From NCBI GenBank assembly GCA_018669475.1, contig JABHCC010000085.1, forward strand, positions 18,857 through 82,856: 64,000 nt of DNA, written 5' to 3'. The position numbers and the translations under genes were made by a program. Under the pieces are notes generated by a model. It was not told the origin of the DNA and searched no databases. It saw only the letters and a list, made by a program, of their open reading frames with translations. Shown piece after piece: positions 25,871 through 34,614 of this stretch; position 1 is the first letter of the stretch, and every line of letters starts with the position of its first letter. Source of the DNA: Bacteroidota bacterium (GTDB taxonomy: Bacteria > Bacteroidota > Bacteroidia > Bacteroidales > UBA12481).

Positions 25871-27115
25871 TTATTTATATCTCCCGGCACAAACAATATA
25901 CTGTTTACCATCGCTACCGGTAGTGAGTGTGAAATAAGTAGTTTTAAGATATAATCCGCTTTGGTCGGGCTTAGTGTAAATATAATCTACCCATCCGGAG
26001 CCTTCCTCCAAAGCTCCGGCAAGAATTTCATCTCTGAATAATTTGCCTGTCACATCAGGTTTTCCTTTAAAATTGAGTCCTATTATATTGACATTGGCTG
26101 CATGTGCTACAATGGTTAAATCTGTATCATAGGCAAAACAATATAAAGCAGTATTCTCGCTATCGCGGTATGGTGCCTGTTGCTCATTCATTTTAGTAAT
26201 TGTTCCGCTTGCATCAAGTACAAAATCAGCAACGGTCTGATCAACCAGGGTAGTTACCATATCATTTGTAATCGAGTCATTGCCACTTAGAATCACTGAA
26301 TATTTCTGCAGAATTTTTTCATGTGTGCTGCTACCATCTGCCTCTTTATCATTCTTGATCAGGTCAAGCTTCTCCTGGAATAAGTTGATCAGACTATTAG
26401 AAACTGATTGATTGAATGCATAATACAGTTGGTCGACGTTAATGGTGTAGACGGGTAGGAAATCTTCGGGAAGATATCCCAATCCGACAGGAATAAGTAA
26501 ATTGGCCTGTTCACTGTATGAGATACATTGAACCTCACCATCAATCATAGCCTGGTATAGCTCTGTTGAACCAGGATACTCGATAATTTTTCCCGGATCA
26601 ACTCCTCTGTCACGAAGAAGATTATAGCTGCTGTAACCATTAACCACTCCAAAGTGGTAATGAGTCAGGTCTGCATCTGTTACAATCTTGATTCCGGTAC
26701 CCGCAGGTGCAATAATTACTTCTTTGTGAGGAGCAATCGGACCCACCCATTTGAACATATTTTCACGATCGGGTGAGCGAACCATTGAAAAGAGAACGGT
26801 ACCCTCATTGTCCTGGACTGCCTTATAAGCATTTGTCCAATCTGTTAAGCTTATATCAGCCTGGCTGAGATTGACCTCCATTTGGTCAAACATAGTTTCA
26901 AGCACTTCAACAGCTACTCCGTTCAGGCTGCCGGTTTGGCCATAATTGTATGGGGGGAAATTTTCGGTGAGCCATGTTAGTGACCCGGCCTCTTCAATTA
27001 GCTTTGCATCAGAATCAAAAATATTCAATCTGCTGCATGAGAATAACAATAGCATCGAGGCTATCAGAAAGATCACAATTGAACGAAATAAGCATCCTGG
27101 ACCCATGATAATCAA
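25871..27115 (-). CDS. Lipoprotein fusing a solute-binding domain (SBP_bac_3) to a Cache domain
   Basis: A 414-residue protein. The N-terminus is a lipoprotein signal (ASMLLLFSCSRLN); Met4 is an alternative start. Residues about 40-265 are a type 3 periplasmic solute-binding domain (SLTWLTENFPPYNYGQ, then VNGYSSYNLLRDRG). Residues about 280-414 are a single Cache-type sensor fold (ALYCFAYDTDLTIVAHAAN, then GSGWVDYIYTKPDQSGLYLKTTYF, ending IVCAGRY). Both domains normally bind small molecules outside the membrane. No transmembrane signalling domain or transporter gene is attached, so it may present ligands to another sensor. It ends 4 bases from the convergent NdpA gene. Confidence 0.82.
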   Translation of the reverse strand: MIIMGPGCLFRSIVIFLIASMLLLFSCSRLNIFDSDAKLIEEAGSLTWLTENFPPYNYGQTGSLNGVAVEVLETMFDQMEVNLSQADISLTDWTNAYKAVQDNEGTVLFSMVRSPDRENMFKWVGPIAPHKEVIIAPAGTGIKIVTDADLTHYHFGVVNGYSSYNLLRDRGVDPGKIIEYPGSTELYQAMIDGEVQCISYSEQANLLIPVGLGYLPEDFLPVYTINVDQLYYAFNQSVSNSLINLFQEKLDLIKNDKEADGSSTHEKILQKYSVILSGNDSITNDMVTTLVDQTVADFVLDASGTITKMNEQQAPYRDSENTALYCFAYDTDLTIVAHAANVNIIGLNFKGKPDVTGKLFRDEILAGALEEGSGWVDYIYTKPDQSGLYLKTTYFTLTTGSDGKQYIVCAGRYK

Positions 27116-27284
27116 AATTTAGCGGTGAATTTATTATGCCATATAAAGGTAGCTATTTTACAAGTAAGCTGAGAACACCTTTTTAAAAATGAAGGTGGGG
27201 AGCCTTAATGAAAAATGTCCGGCAGCAGCTGCTACCGAACATTTTTCATTTTTGTCGAAATCTTATTGAGAAGCGACTTTGGAA

Positions 27285-27797
27285 TTAGCGATTTATTCCC
27301 CTTCCAACTCCTTGTCCGGCAGCACGCCCTGCTCCACGACCAACTCCACGCCCTGCTCCTCCACGCCCTGCTCCACGACCAAAGCCAAGATTGTTGCTCC
27401 GTCCTCGTCCTTGTCCGGCAAATCCTTGCCCACGACCTGTTCCTTGCTTGAGATTCAGGCTTTTGCCTCTTGACGCAGGTATCAGTGTCCAAATTTCCTC
27501 CTGATGTTTGGCTTTAAGGGCATTCATCTGTGCTCTCATCTGATTTTTAACATCCCAGTCACGTGTTCCCTGCAATTTATTTCGCAGTGGAGTCATTGCC
27601 TCCTGGTGAGCTTTCTGCATCTGGCTTATTTTAGCCTGTTGATCAGCAGTGAGGTCAATACCGGTGAGGCAGTAACCATAATCGCTTTGATTTTGAGCTT
27701 GTACAAATCCCCGTCCCTGACGGTTTTGTGCGTCAAGCTGCATACTGAGCCCCATAACAAGGCTGATGATTAGTAATGAAGTTATTTTCTTTTTCAT
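27285..27797 (-). CDS. Spy/CpxP-like periplasmic protein with a Gly-Arg-rich tail
   Basis: A 170-residue protein with a signal peptide (1-23, ending LDAQ). Residues 45-110 form a helical LTADQQAKISQMQKAHQEAM-type segment like Spy/CpxP/ZraP periplasmic chaperone or metal-binding proteins. The last ~50 residues are almost entirely Gly, Arg, Ala and Gln (GRGAGRGGAGRGVGRGAGR), from imprecise repeats of a 9-15 base unit. It is the last gene of the sigma factor cassette and is probably induced by it. A role in envelope or metal stress is inferred from the family and neighbours. Confidence 0.7.
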   Translation of the reverse strand: MKKKITSLLIISLVMGLSMQLDAQNRQGRGFVQAQNQSDYGYCLTGIDLTADQQAKISQMQKAHQEAMTPLRNKLQGTRDWDVKNQMRAQMNALKAKHQEEIWTLIPASRGKSLNLKQGTGRGQGFAGQGRGRSNNLGFGRGAGRGGAGRGVGRGAGRAAGQGVGRGINR

Positions 27798-27844
27798 GAT
27801 TAATTTTTTATGATTATTTGAATATTATATTTTTAATTGTTTTG

Positions 27845-28387
27845 TTAATTTTTTTGTCGACCATATCCTCTGCCTCCTGATCCTCTGCCCCTTGGTGTGC
27901 CCAGCTCATTTTCTTCGTTCAGCAGACCTTTGAAGAGATTAAAGAGGATAACTTTTTGTTCAGCAGAACATACTGCTTTCATGCCCAGATAGAAATCTGT
28001 TGTAAGCATTTTCAATTCAGCGTGCAAGCCTCCAATTTCTTTCGAAAGTGTATGTAGATTCACTGTGTCAGGGTTCGATCTTCCCATCTCGTCAACGAGA
28101 TCTATCCGACTATGTGACAGATCACGATAAATCTGATTTGCGGTTTGGTTATACTCCCGGTTCAATTCTCTGAAAACCAGTTGTTGATCATCATCAAGAT
28201 TGAGCTCATCAGAGAAGAATTTTGTTCGATGGCTACCTGCAACTTCTTCTCCTGAAACAGATTCAATTGTCTCACTTTTATGCTGACCGATAAACCGTAT
28301 AACTGAAAGTACAGTAACAATGTTAATTACCAGCAGTAGAATTACCAGTGCATATAATATCTGACGTGACAGGCTTAGCTTTTTCAT
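27845..28387 (-). CDS. Membrane-anchored Spy/CpxP-like (heavy-metal resistance type) protein
   Basis: A 180-residue protein with an N-terminal membrane anchor (about 8-30). A periplasmic helical hairpin follows: LNLDDDQQLVFRELNREYNQ to the SAEQKVILFNLFKGLL helix. The second part matches the Spy/CpxP-type 'lt.eQk..f..l' repeat. It ends in a short Gly-Arg stretch (GRGSGGRGYGRQ), echoing the next gene. The start overlaps the anti-sigma factor stop by 4 bases (ATGA), so it belongs to the same transcript. It may be the sensor or effector of the sigma/anti-sigma pair. Confidence 0.75.
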   Translation of the reverse strand: MKKLSLSRQILYALVILLLVINIVTVLSVIRFIGQHKSETIESVSGEEVAGSHRTKFFSDELNLDDDQQLVFRELNREYNQTANQIYRDLSHSRIDLVDEMGRSNPDTVNLHTLSKEIGGLHAELKMLTTDFYLGMKAVCSAEQKVILFNLFKGLLNEENELGTPRGRGSGGRGYGRQKN

Positions 28388-28836
28388 TGGGCAGGTGTAT
28401 TTAAGTTAAATAGCATCTGCTCCAGGGGTTCATGGTTTAATTCATTCACCAGCGATGAGATTTCAGGATGATCGGCCTGACTGGAGGATAAGCCTGAAGT
28501 GATTCGATTTCCGATTTCCAGACCACCAAATATGCCTGCTACAACCAGAACGGCAATGGCGGCTGCAGCAGTCAGCTTTGAAAAGTGCCTGCGGTGCAAC
28601 TGACTTGGAGTATCCGACTGCAACACCATTGTTTCAACAATCCTGTTACTGAGGAAAGGATTGACATTGGGTTTCTTTTCTGTATGCATCAGAATATTGA
28701 ACTGCTGCAATTCGGTAAAGAATCCACGGCAAACATCGCAGCCTGACAAGTGCTTTTCCACATTGGCTGTGTTTTTTTGATCCAGATTACCATCGATGAA
28801 ATCCAGAAGTTTTAGTCGTGTTTTGCTACAATTCAT
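28384..28836 (-). CDS. Anti-sigma factor with a zinc-finger domain
   Basis: A 150-residue protein. The N-terminus is a zinc-binding anti-sigma domain of the ZAS/zf-HC2 type: Cys3, then HLSGCDVCRGFF with His29, Cys33 and Cys36 giving the HxxxCxxC set. A single membrane segment (about 88-108) separates it from a ~40-residue extracytoplasmic tail. Such proteins hold their cognate ECF sigma factor until an envelope signal frees it. It lies 48 bases after the sigma factor gene on the same strand, in the usual order. Confidence 0.88.
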   Translation of the reverse strand: MNCSKTRLKLLDFIDGNLDQKNTANVEKHLSGCDVCRGFFTELQQFNILMHTEKKPNVNPFLSNRIVETMVLQSDTPSQLHRRHFSKLTAAAAIAVLVVAGIFGGLEIGNRITSGLSSSQADHPEISSLVNELNHEPLEQMLFNLNTPAQ

Positions 28837-28884
28837 ATTCTGTTGCTCTAATGGTTTGACAATCGCATTGGGAAAAACTTGCGC

Positions 28885-29424
28885 TCATACCCGTGAATTT
28901 TTATACCACTCCCATAATTTTTTTTGTAAATTCTTGCGAGCTCTGAAGATTAGTGATTCTACCGAGGAAATTGATCTCTGCATTATTTGGGCAATCTGCT
29001 TATAAGACAGATCCTCATAATTATGCAGGGTGAATGCTATTTGTTGATTTTTTGGCAAACTACTTATTGCCAAATGAAGAATTTTTTTTCTATCTGCATC
29101 TTCAAGGGGATCGGAAGTCTCCTCACGAATATCAGTTTCCACCACAATTTGGTCCTTATGGCGCTTTTCTCTCCTGATATGATTAAGCGAGCGAGTGATT
29201 GTGATTCGGTATATCCAGGTAGAAAGTGATGAATCGGCTCTGAAAGAATTTATCGAACGATAAATCTCAATGAATACATCCTGTGTGATGTCATGAGCAT
29301 CATCAAGATTCCCAACGAAGCCCAGGGCGGTGCCAATAATCATTTGCTGATAGTTCTCCACCAGCTCATGAAAGGCTTTTTCATCACCTTTTTTTACTGC
29401 CTTTATCAGGTCATGATCATTCAT
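28885..29424 (-). CDS. ECF-type RNA polymerase sigma factor
   Basis: A 179-residue sigma-70 family factor with only regions 2 and 4. Region 2 spans about 10-80 (LVENYQQMIIGTALGF, ITQDVFIEIYRSINSFR, SLSTWIYRITITRSLNHIRR). Region 4 spans about 115-170 (LPKNQQIAFTLHNYEDLSYKQIAQIM, SISSVESLIFRARKNLQ), with the helix-turn-helix that reads the -35 box. It heads the cassette sigma factor, anti-sigma, two Spy-like proteins, so it probably drives its own operon under envelope stress. Its target promoter cannot be read from one operon. Confidence 0.92.
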   Translation of the reverse strand: MNDHDLIKAVKKGDEKAFHELVENYQQMIIGTALGFVGNLDDAHDITQDVFIEIYRSINSFRADSSLSTWIYRITITRSLNHIRREKRHKDQIVVETDIREETSDPLEDADRKKILHLAISSLPKNQQIAFTLHNYEDLSYKQIAQIMQRSISSVESLIFRARKNLQKKLWEWYKNSRV

Positions 29425-29530
29425 TGCAAAATCGAAATACTATATTTTCTTTTGTCTATTTGACACCTCTCGCCAAAATTTCTTGTGCCTTGAGATAAAA
29501 TTATTAATATTTATACTGTTTTACGAGAAA

Positions 29531-29610
29531 AGGAAAAATACTTTAACACACTCGGATGGTTGTTTTTGTTGTGCGAGCTCCATCCGACAAATAAAATTAA
29601 ATATAAACGG
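29531..29610 (+). repeat. Leader element copy B (upstream of the esterase gene)
   Basis: This 80-base leader contains AACACACTCGGATGG, a 34-base hairpin candidate at 29553-29586 with a seven-pair CGGATGG/CCATCCG stem and the loop TTGTTTTTGTTGTGCGAGCT, then AAATATAAACGGATGAA covering the start codon. The loop is identical in sequence to copy A (24567-24600, other strand). Its upstream part GAAAAGGAAAAATA aligns with copy C (53533-53600). The ATG at 29560 that would extend the reading frame lies inside the hairpin and is not the start. Confidence 0.72.
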
Positions 29611-31239
29611 ATGAAATTCATGCTTCACAAAAACCTGCAAATTGTTGTATTAATTGGCATTCTTACTTCACTTTCAAGTATTCTTCAGGCCCAGCTCAAG
29701 GTGCATCATATCTTTGATAACCACATGGTTTTGCAACGCGAGAAGGCTGTGAAAGTATGGGGGTGGGGAGAACCTGCTAAGAAGGTGACACTCGAATTTG
29801 CAGGTCAGGAGAAAGAGGCAGTGATTGATGAAGATGGTAATTGGGAACTCGTCCTCGATCCGCTGGCAATGAGTAAAGAAGGCCAGATGTTCAAGGTAAC
29901 ATCTGAGCAAGAGGCCATTATATACCAGGATGTACTCGTTGGCGATGTGTGGATCCTCACAGGCCAATCAAACATGGAGTTTGATCTGGCAAGAATTTAT
30001 CATGGTGATGAAGAAATTGCTTCGGCCAATTTTCCCCTTATCCGCCTCATGACAATTCCCGCGAAAGCGAGTCCCGACCCGGTAAAGAATTTTGATCGTC
30101 TGAATGAATGGGATGGCTGGTATGGCCGATTCGACCTTAAGGGATTCTGGATGGTTTGTTCACCTCAGACAAGCCCAACTTTCTCGGGGATGGGATACAT
30201 TTTTGGTCGCCGTATACACATGGCCACCCAGATACCCATAGGATTGGTTGATGCTTCATGGGGAGGCACCACTATTGAGGGTTGGACTAGCCGTGATCAG
30301 CTAATGAAAGTGCCTGAAAATAAGGGTCTGCTTGAGCTTTGGGATGAACGAATTAGAAAAGATCCTGGCAAAGCAGAAGATCGTAATAACCCCGGTGCTG
30401 CTTACAATGGCATGATGGGGGTTTTTGGAGGAGCAACTGTAAAAGGTATAATTTTCCATCAGGGCTTCAACAATGCTTTGGGCGATTCACGTCCGAAATT
30501 ATACACCAAAAACCTGCAGTTGATGATTCAGGAATGGCGTCATACATTCAATGATATGCATCTTCCATTTGGAATTATAGAGCTGAGTGCGGGTGGTCAG
30601 CCTCAGACCATAGAAAATTATACCCTCCGGATGGTGGATGCAGGCTGTTTCATCCGGGAGGCCCAATTGCAGGCATATATCGACCTGCCGGATATGGGCT
30701 TTGTTGCTGCTTATGATGAGCAGGTCAATTGGTACCATCCTCAGAAAAAAGTAGAATTAGGTGAACGGATGGCCCGCTGGGCCCTGGGATCACAGTACGG
30801 ATATGATTTTGGCTGGAAACCAGCCTTGCTGGTGTCATCAAACATCCGGGAGGGAGAAATTATTATTGAATTTGATCGGGAAGTAATTACTCATGACGGA
30901 CGCCCGATTGAAGGTATTGCAATGGCCGGAAAAGACAAGAAATTCTATCCGGCCCAGGCTGAGTTTTTTGTTAGTGGTAAGAATGATAAAGGAAAAGATA
31001 TTCTTGATCGCACAAAACTTGTTGTAAGCTGCAAAAAGCTCAGAAAACCTGTGGCTGTACGTTATGCCTGGGCACGAAATCCCCTGGGTAACCTCGTAAA
31101 TGCAGTTCACCATGAGAGGGTAATACCAGTTCCCTCATTCAGAACCGACAAATGGGATTGGCCGGAAGCTCCATTTGCCGAGAATAAAGATCCTGTTTTT
31201 CAGGAGCATAGGGAGAAGATCAGAGCAATGCGGAAGTAG
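29611..31239 (+). CDS. Sialate O-acetylesterase-type carbohydrate esterase
   Basis: About 542 residues from the ATG at 29611, with a signal peptide ending ILQAQ. The SASA/SGNH-like esterase core shows the Ser block VWILTGQSNMEF (Ser120), an internal SWGGTTIEGW oxyanion region, and a C-terminal DxxH-type site in NWYHPQKKVELGERMARWAL. A beta-sandwich precedes the catalytic part (KVHHIFDNHMVLQR). These enzymes remove O-acetyl groups from sialic acid or other sugars, often before glycosidases act. It probably belongs functionally with the GH92/GH29/GH20 enzymes nearby. The 3' spacer is a short G-rich repeat. Confidence 0.88.
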   Translation: MKFMLHKNLQIVVLIGILTSLSSILQAQLKVHHIFDNHMVLQREKAVKVWGWGEPAKKVTLEFAGQEKEAVIDEDGNWELVLDPLAMSKEGQMFKVTSEQEAIIYQDVLVGDVWILTGQSNMEFDLARIYHGDEEIASANFPLIRLMTIPAKASPDPVKNFDRLNEWDGWYGRFDLKGFWMVCSPQTSPTFSGMGYIFGRRIHMATQIPIGLVDASWGGTTIEGWTSRDQLMKVPENKGLLELWDERIRKDPGKAEDRNNPGAAYNGMMGVFGGATVKGIIFHQGFNNALGDSRPKLYTKNLQLMIQEWRHTFNDMHLPFGIIELSAGGQPQTIENYTLRMVDAGCFIREAQLQAYIDLPDMGFVAAYDEQVNWYHPQKKVELGERMARWALGSQYGYDFGWKPALLVSSNIREGEIIIEFDREVITHDGRPIEGIAMAGKDKKFYPAQAEFFVSGKNDKGKDILDRTKLVVSCKKLRKPVAVRYAWARNPLGNLVNAVHHERVIPVPSFRTDKWDWPEAPFAENKDPVFQEHREKIRAMRK

Positions 31240-31264
31240 GGGACAGGGGAAATTCAGGGGAGGG

Positions 31265-34200
31265 TCAGGAATCTTCTTTTAATGTAAAACAGAATGTACT
31301 GCCTCCTTCCGGGCTTGAAATAACTGTTAATTCTCCACCTAAAAGCTGTACAAATTCCTTGCATACAATGAGTCCCAATCCGGTTCCCTTTTCGCCTTGG
31401 GTGCCTTTTTTCAAAGATTGTTGATTCATTGAGAATAAATGAGACAAAACTTCCTCATTCATACCCACCCCTGTATCTTTAACACAACAGGTAACCATAG
31501 AATCTTCTACTGAAGCAGATATTTGAATCTGCCCGTTCGTTGGAGTAAATTTAATTGCATTCGAGACCAGATTACGGAATAAAGTACTCACCATGAAGGC
31601 ATCGGCAAAGGCTTTATGACTACCCGGGACGAAGTTGCTTATCATGATATTTTTGTTTGCCGCTTCCGGACCGACTTCAACTATGACTTTTTCTACCAAT
31701 AAAAACAGGTCAATATTATCAAATACCGGTTTGATAATTCCTCTTTGCAGCCTTGACCAGTCTAATAGATTGATTAATAGCCGGTAAGTGTTTTCAAGGT
31801 TTTTGCGGATAAGAGATACAAATTCAAGTTTCTTACTTTCAGAATATTCATCCCATTCCTGATTCAGAATGCTAGTTATGCCTAAAAGTGAACTGAAGGG
31901 ACTGCGTAGATCATGGGCAATAATTGAGAAGAACTTGTCTTTTGTCGAATTGGCATCAAGAAGTTGTTGCTCTGTTTGTTTGCGTTGCTCAATTTCTTTG
32001 ATGAGTTCTGTTCCTTTCTGTTCTAACTCAAGAGTACGTGAATTGAACAGTAAGTTTAAACGGTTTTTTTGTTGCCTTAGGAACACAAATCTCAAATATA
32101 TGATCAACAAGATGAAAAAAGTGAGTATACCAATAATCAGTATTTTAAAGGCTGTTGTTTCAGGGAATTCAGCTTTAATGTTTAGCTTGAGTGGATGTGG
32201 AGAACTGATCCAATCTATCTGGTTGACAGAAGCTCTTATTTCAATTGTATAGATACCATGTTTCTGATCTCCTAATTGAAAAATGTTATTCTGACCTAAA
32301 TCAATCCATTTTCCTGATTTTTCCGGGATCCTGTATTGAAAGTACTCCTTTTCTGTATAGAGATAATTCATGCCAGATAACTCAAAAATAATGAAGTTTT
32401 GATCAGGCTTAATTTCCAAACTTCTTTTATAGGGTAATAAGGTATCGGTTTGCAGGATTTGATTATTAACCCGGCAATTTACCAAAATGGGTTTGAGCCG
32501 TGGTAATTCCCAGTCCAGATCCTCAGGTGTAAAGGATACCATCCCATCATATCCGCAAAAATAAATAGTTCCGGAATCTGATTTATATGTAGATCCTCTG
32601 TGATACTGATTACCTGGTAATCCCTGATGCTTTGTATAGACTCTGAAGTTTTCAGTTTTCGTGTTGAAACAGGCAATTCCATTATTAGTGCTTACCCAGA
32701 TATTTCCTTCTAAATCATCTACAACACCACATACCAGATCATTTGGCAAGCCATCTTGCAGAGAATAGTGTTTATGCTTTTTACTTACAGGGTTAAAAAA
32801 TACCAATCCGGTATTTGTACCAAACCAGAAATTGCTGTTTTGATCCTGATTAATGCAGTTAACACCATCTGAGAGATCGGGTGCACCAGGATAAATTGCC
32901 TTTATTGGAGAAAATGTAAGGTCAGACTCATTAAGAATCATAAAACCTTTTTTGCGTGATCCAACCCAAATATTATTCTCCTGATCTCTGAACAGTGTTT
33001 TTATCTCACCATCAACCAGGCTATTTGGATTCCCCGGTTCATGTTCAAGTATCAAACCTTCTTTCGGTTTGTATATATCAATTATCATCAGGCCTTTGAT
33101 ACAGGCCATCAGGTAGGTGTTCTCCGTGAGGTGCATAATATCAAAAATATGTTCACCCTTATATGACTTGCCTGACTGATTAGTCACTTCAATATATATT
33201 CTCGATAACTCTTCTGTTTTTTTGTTATACAGATAATGATAGGTCCCTTCAACCCCCAGAATCAATAAGTCCTTGTTGTTTTCAACCTGGCACTGAGTAT
33301 AAATTGGGATTCCATCCAGATGAAAGGACCTTGAACCAGTTAGGGTGTTAATCTTGTTAAAGCCCAAATAGCCACCAATATATAGCCACTCTTTATCTGT
33401 AGAAACAGATCTGACACTTTCAAAATCAAGTTTATAATGAGACTTCAATTCGGAGGAAAAAGACTTGAATTGTTGATTTATGGGAGTATGATAATTGATG
33501 CCTTTCCCATTCGTTCCAAGCCACAGTATATTCTCCTGTCCACGATAAAGGGTGTTAATTGAATTATAGTTTATTCCTCCGGGGTATTCTTCGATAGAAA
33601 TGAGTTCTAGGGAATCTTTTGGGATATGATATAAATGAAGACCGCACATAATAGTTCCAATCCACAAAGAATCCTTCCCCTGTCGTAAAAGAGCAGGGCA
33701 TGAAGCTAAATGGTGTTTTTTACTAGGTGCCGTACGTATATATTCAGACTCACCTGTTTTGGTATTGAGTTTATGTAAATGTTGATCATGCGTAGCTAAT
33801 ATCAGAAAGGGAAAATCCAGAGGGGTGATTTTGATAGTTGTTTCATAGTTTACTTCAGGTTCTTCACTGGAATTATTATAATGCTGTACTACAGCCTCTC
33901 CTGGTTTTACCCCCACGATGCCTGCATTTTTGGTAGCCAGCCAAATTGTTCCATGCTGATAGGCAATACTATTAATTATCAGTTCATGGCCTGGTTTTTC
34001 AGGATATTCAACTTCAAAGACCTGATTCTCATCATTATGCAGGTTGTGCATAAGCCAAGCGGAATTCTCAAAACTTGCATATAAGAAATGGTCAATAATG
34101 CTTATACCAGTTATTTTGGAATTGCCATATTTCTCCCTGAATTCCATTGGTAATTCAAGTGCTTCAAATTTTTGCAATCGGGGATCCAGACGGTATAAAC

Positions 34201-34534
34201 CGGCATTCCAGGTACCGATCCAAATTTTACCATCTGGGGCTTTTTGAAGGCAGGTGATGTGATTTGAACCTATCGGATAGGGAATGGAATCAGATTTACG
34301 ATAGTTGATAAACTTGCTACCATCATAACGATTTAGTCCATCCAGAGTTCCAAACCACATAAAGCCGAAATCATCCTGGGTGATGGCAGTCACAACACCA
34401 TGAGTCAAACCATCATCAACTGTTAGTGATTTGAAATAATATTGTGTACTGTTTTGTCCAAAGCCTACAGCACTGCAGAGCGATGCTATCACTGTTGCGA
34501 TAGCAAATACCAATGTAATTAATGATCTGCGCAT
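31265..34534 (-). CDS. Propeller-type sensor histidine kinase (no receiver or AraC domain)
   Basis: A 1089-residue membrane kinase. A signal peptide leads into two periplasmic beta-propellers built from 'DdfGfmWfGTldGLnRYDG' blades (about 35-690), a Y_Y_Y domain (about 700-780), one membrane segment (about 797-815), a coiled coil, HisKA with FFSIIAHDLRSP (His874) and HATPase with DTGVGM and GTGLGL boxes. The extracellular half is like hybrid two-component polysaccharide sensors. The usual receiver and AraC domains are missing, so it needs a partner regulator; the LytTR protein at 37072 is one candidate. A TonB receptor gene follows upstream on the same strand. Confidence 0.92.
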   Translation of the reverse strand: MRRSLITLVFAIATVIASLCSAVGFGQNSTQYYFKSLTVDDGLTHGVVTAITQDDFGFMWFGTLDGLNRYDGSKFINYRKSDSIPYPIGSNHITCLQKAPDGKIWIGTWNAGLYRLDPRLQKFEALELPMEFREKYGNSKITGISIIDHFLYASFENSAWLMHNLHNDENQVFEVEYPEKPGHELIINSIAYQHGTIWLATKNAGIVGVKPGEAVVQHYNNSSEEPEVNYETTIKITPLDFPFLILATHDQHLHKLNTKTGESEYIRTAPSKKHHLASCPALLRQGKDSLWIGTIMCGLHLYHIPKDSLELISIEEYPGGINYNSINTLYRGQENILWLGTNGKGINYHTPINQQFKSFSSELKSHYKLDFESVRSVSTDKEWLYIGGYLGFNKINTLTGSRSFHLDGIPIYTQCQVENNKDLLILGVEGTYHYLYNKKTEELSRIYIEVTNQSGKSYKGEHIFDIMHLTENTYLMACIKGLMIIDIYKPKEGLILEHEPGNPNSLVDGEIKTLFRDQENNIWVGSRKKGFMILNESDLTFSPIKAIYPGAPDLSDGVNCINQDQNSNFWFGTNTGLVFFNPVSKKHKHYSLQDGLPNDLVCGVVDDLEGNIWVSTNNGIACFNTKTENFRVYTKHQGLPGNQYHRGSTYKSDSGTIYFCGYDGMVSFTPEDLDWELPRLKPILVNCRVNNQILQTDTLLPYKRSLEIKPDQNFIIFELSGMNYLYTEKEYFQYRIPEKSGKWIDLGQNNIFQLGDQKHGIYTIEIRASVNQIDWISSPHPLKLNIKAEFPETTAFKILIIGILTFFILLIIYLRFVFLRQQKNRLNLLFNSRTLELEQKGTELIKEIEQRKQTEQQLLDANSTKDKFFSIIAHDLRSPFSSLLGITSILNQEWDEYSESKKLEFVSLIRKNLENTYRLLINLLDWSRLQRGIIKPVFDNIDLFLLVEKVIVEVGPEAANKNIMISNFVPGSHKAFADAFMVSTLFRNLVSNAIKFTPTNGQIQISASVEDSMVTCCVKDTGVGMNEEVLSHLFSMNQQSLKKGTQGEKGTGLGLIVCKEFVQLLGGELTVISSPEGGSTFCFTLKEDS

Positions 34535-34614
34535 TAAACCGATTTCATTCGAAAGACGAAAGTAGGGAATCTTTATTTCGGTATCAACACCCGAAAAGTT
34601 TGTTCGTCAAAAAG

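Noticed and set aside
27215..27492. Overlapping frames in the Gly-Arg repeat region
   Set aside because: Repeat DNA with high G+C keeps several frames open; only the minus frame with a signal peptide and helical domain is a gene.
31265..34534. Full hybrid two-component system (HTCS)
   Set aside because: The chain ends after the HATPase domain; no receiver or AraC domain follows in any frame.
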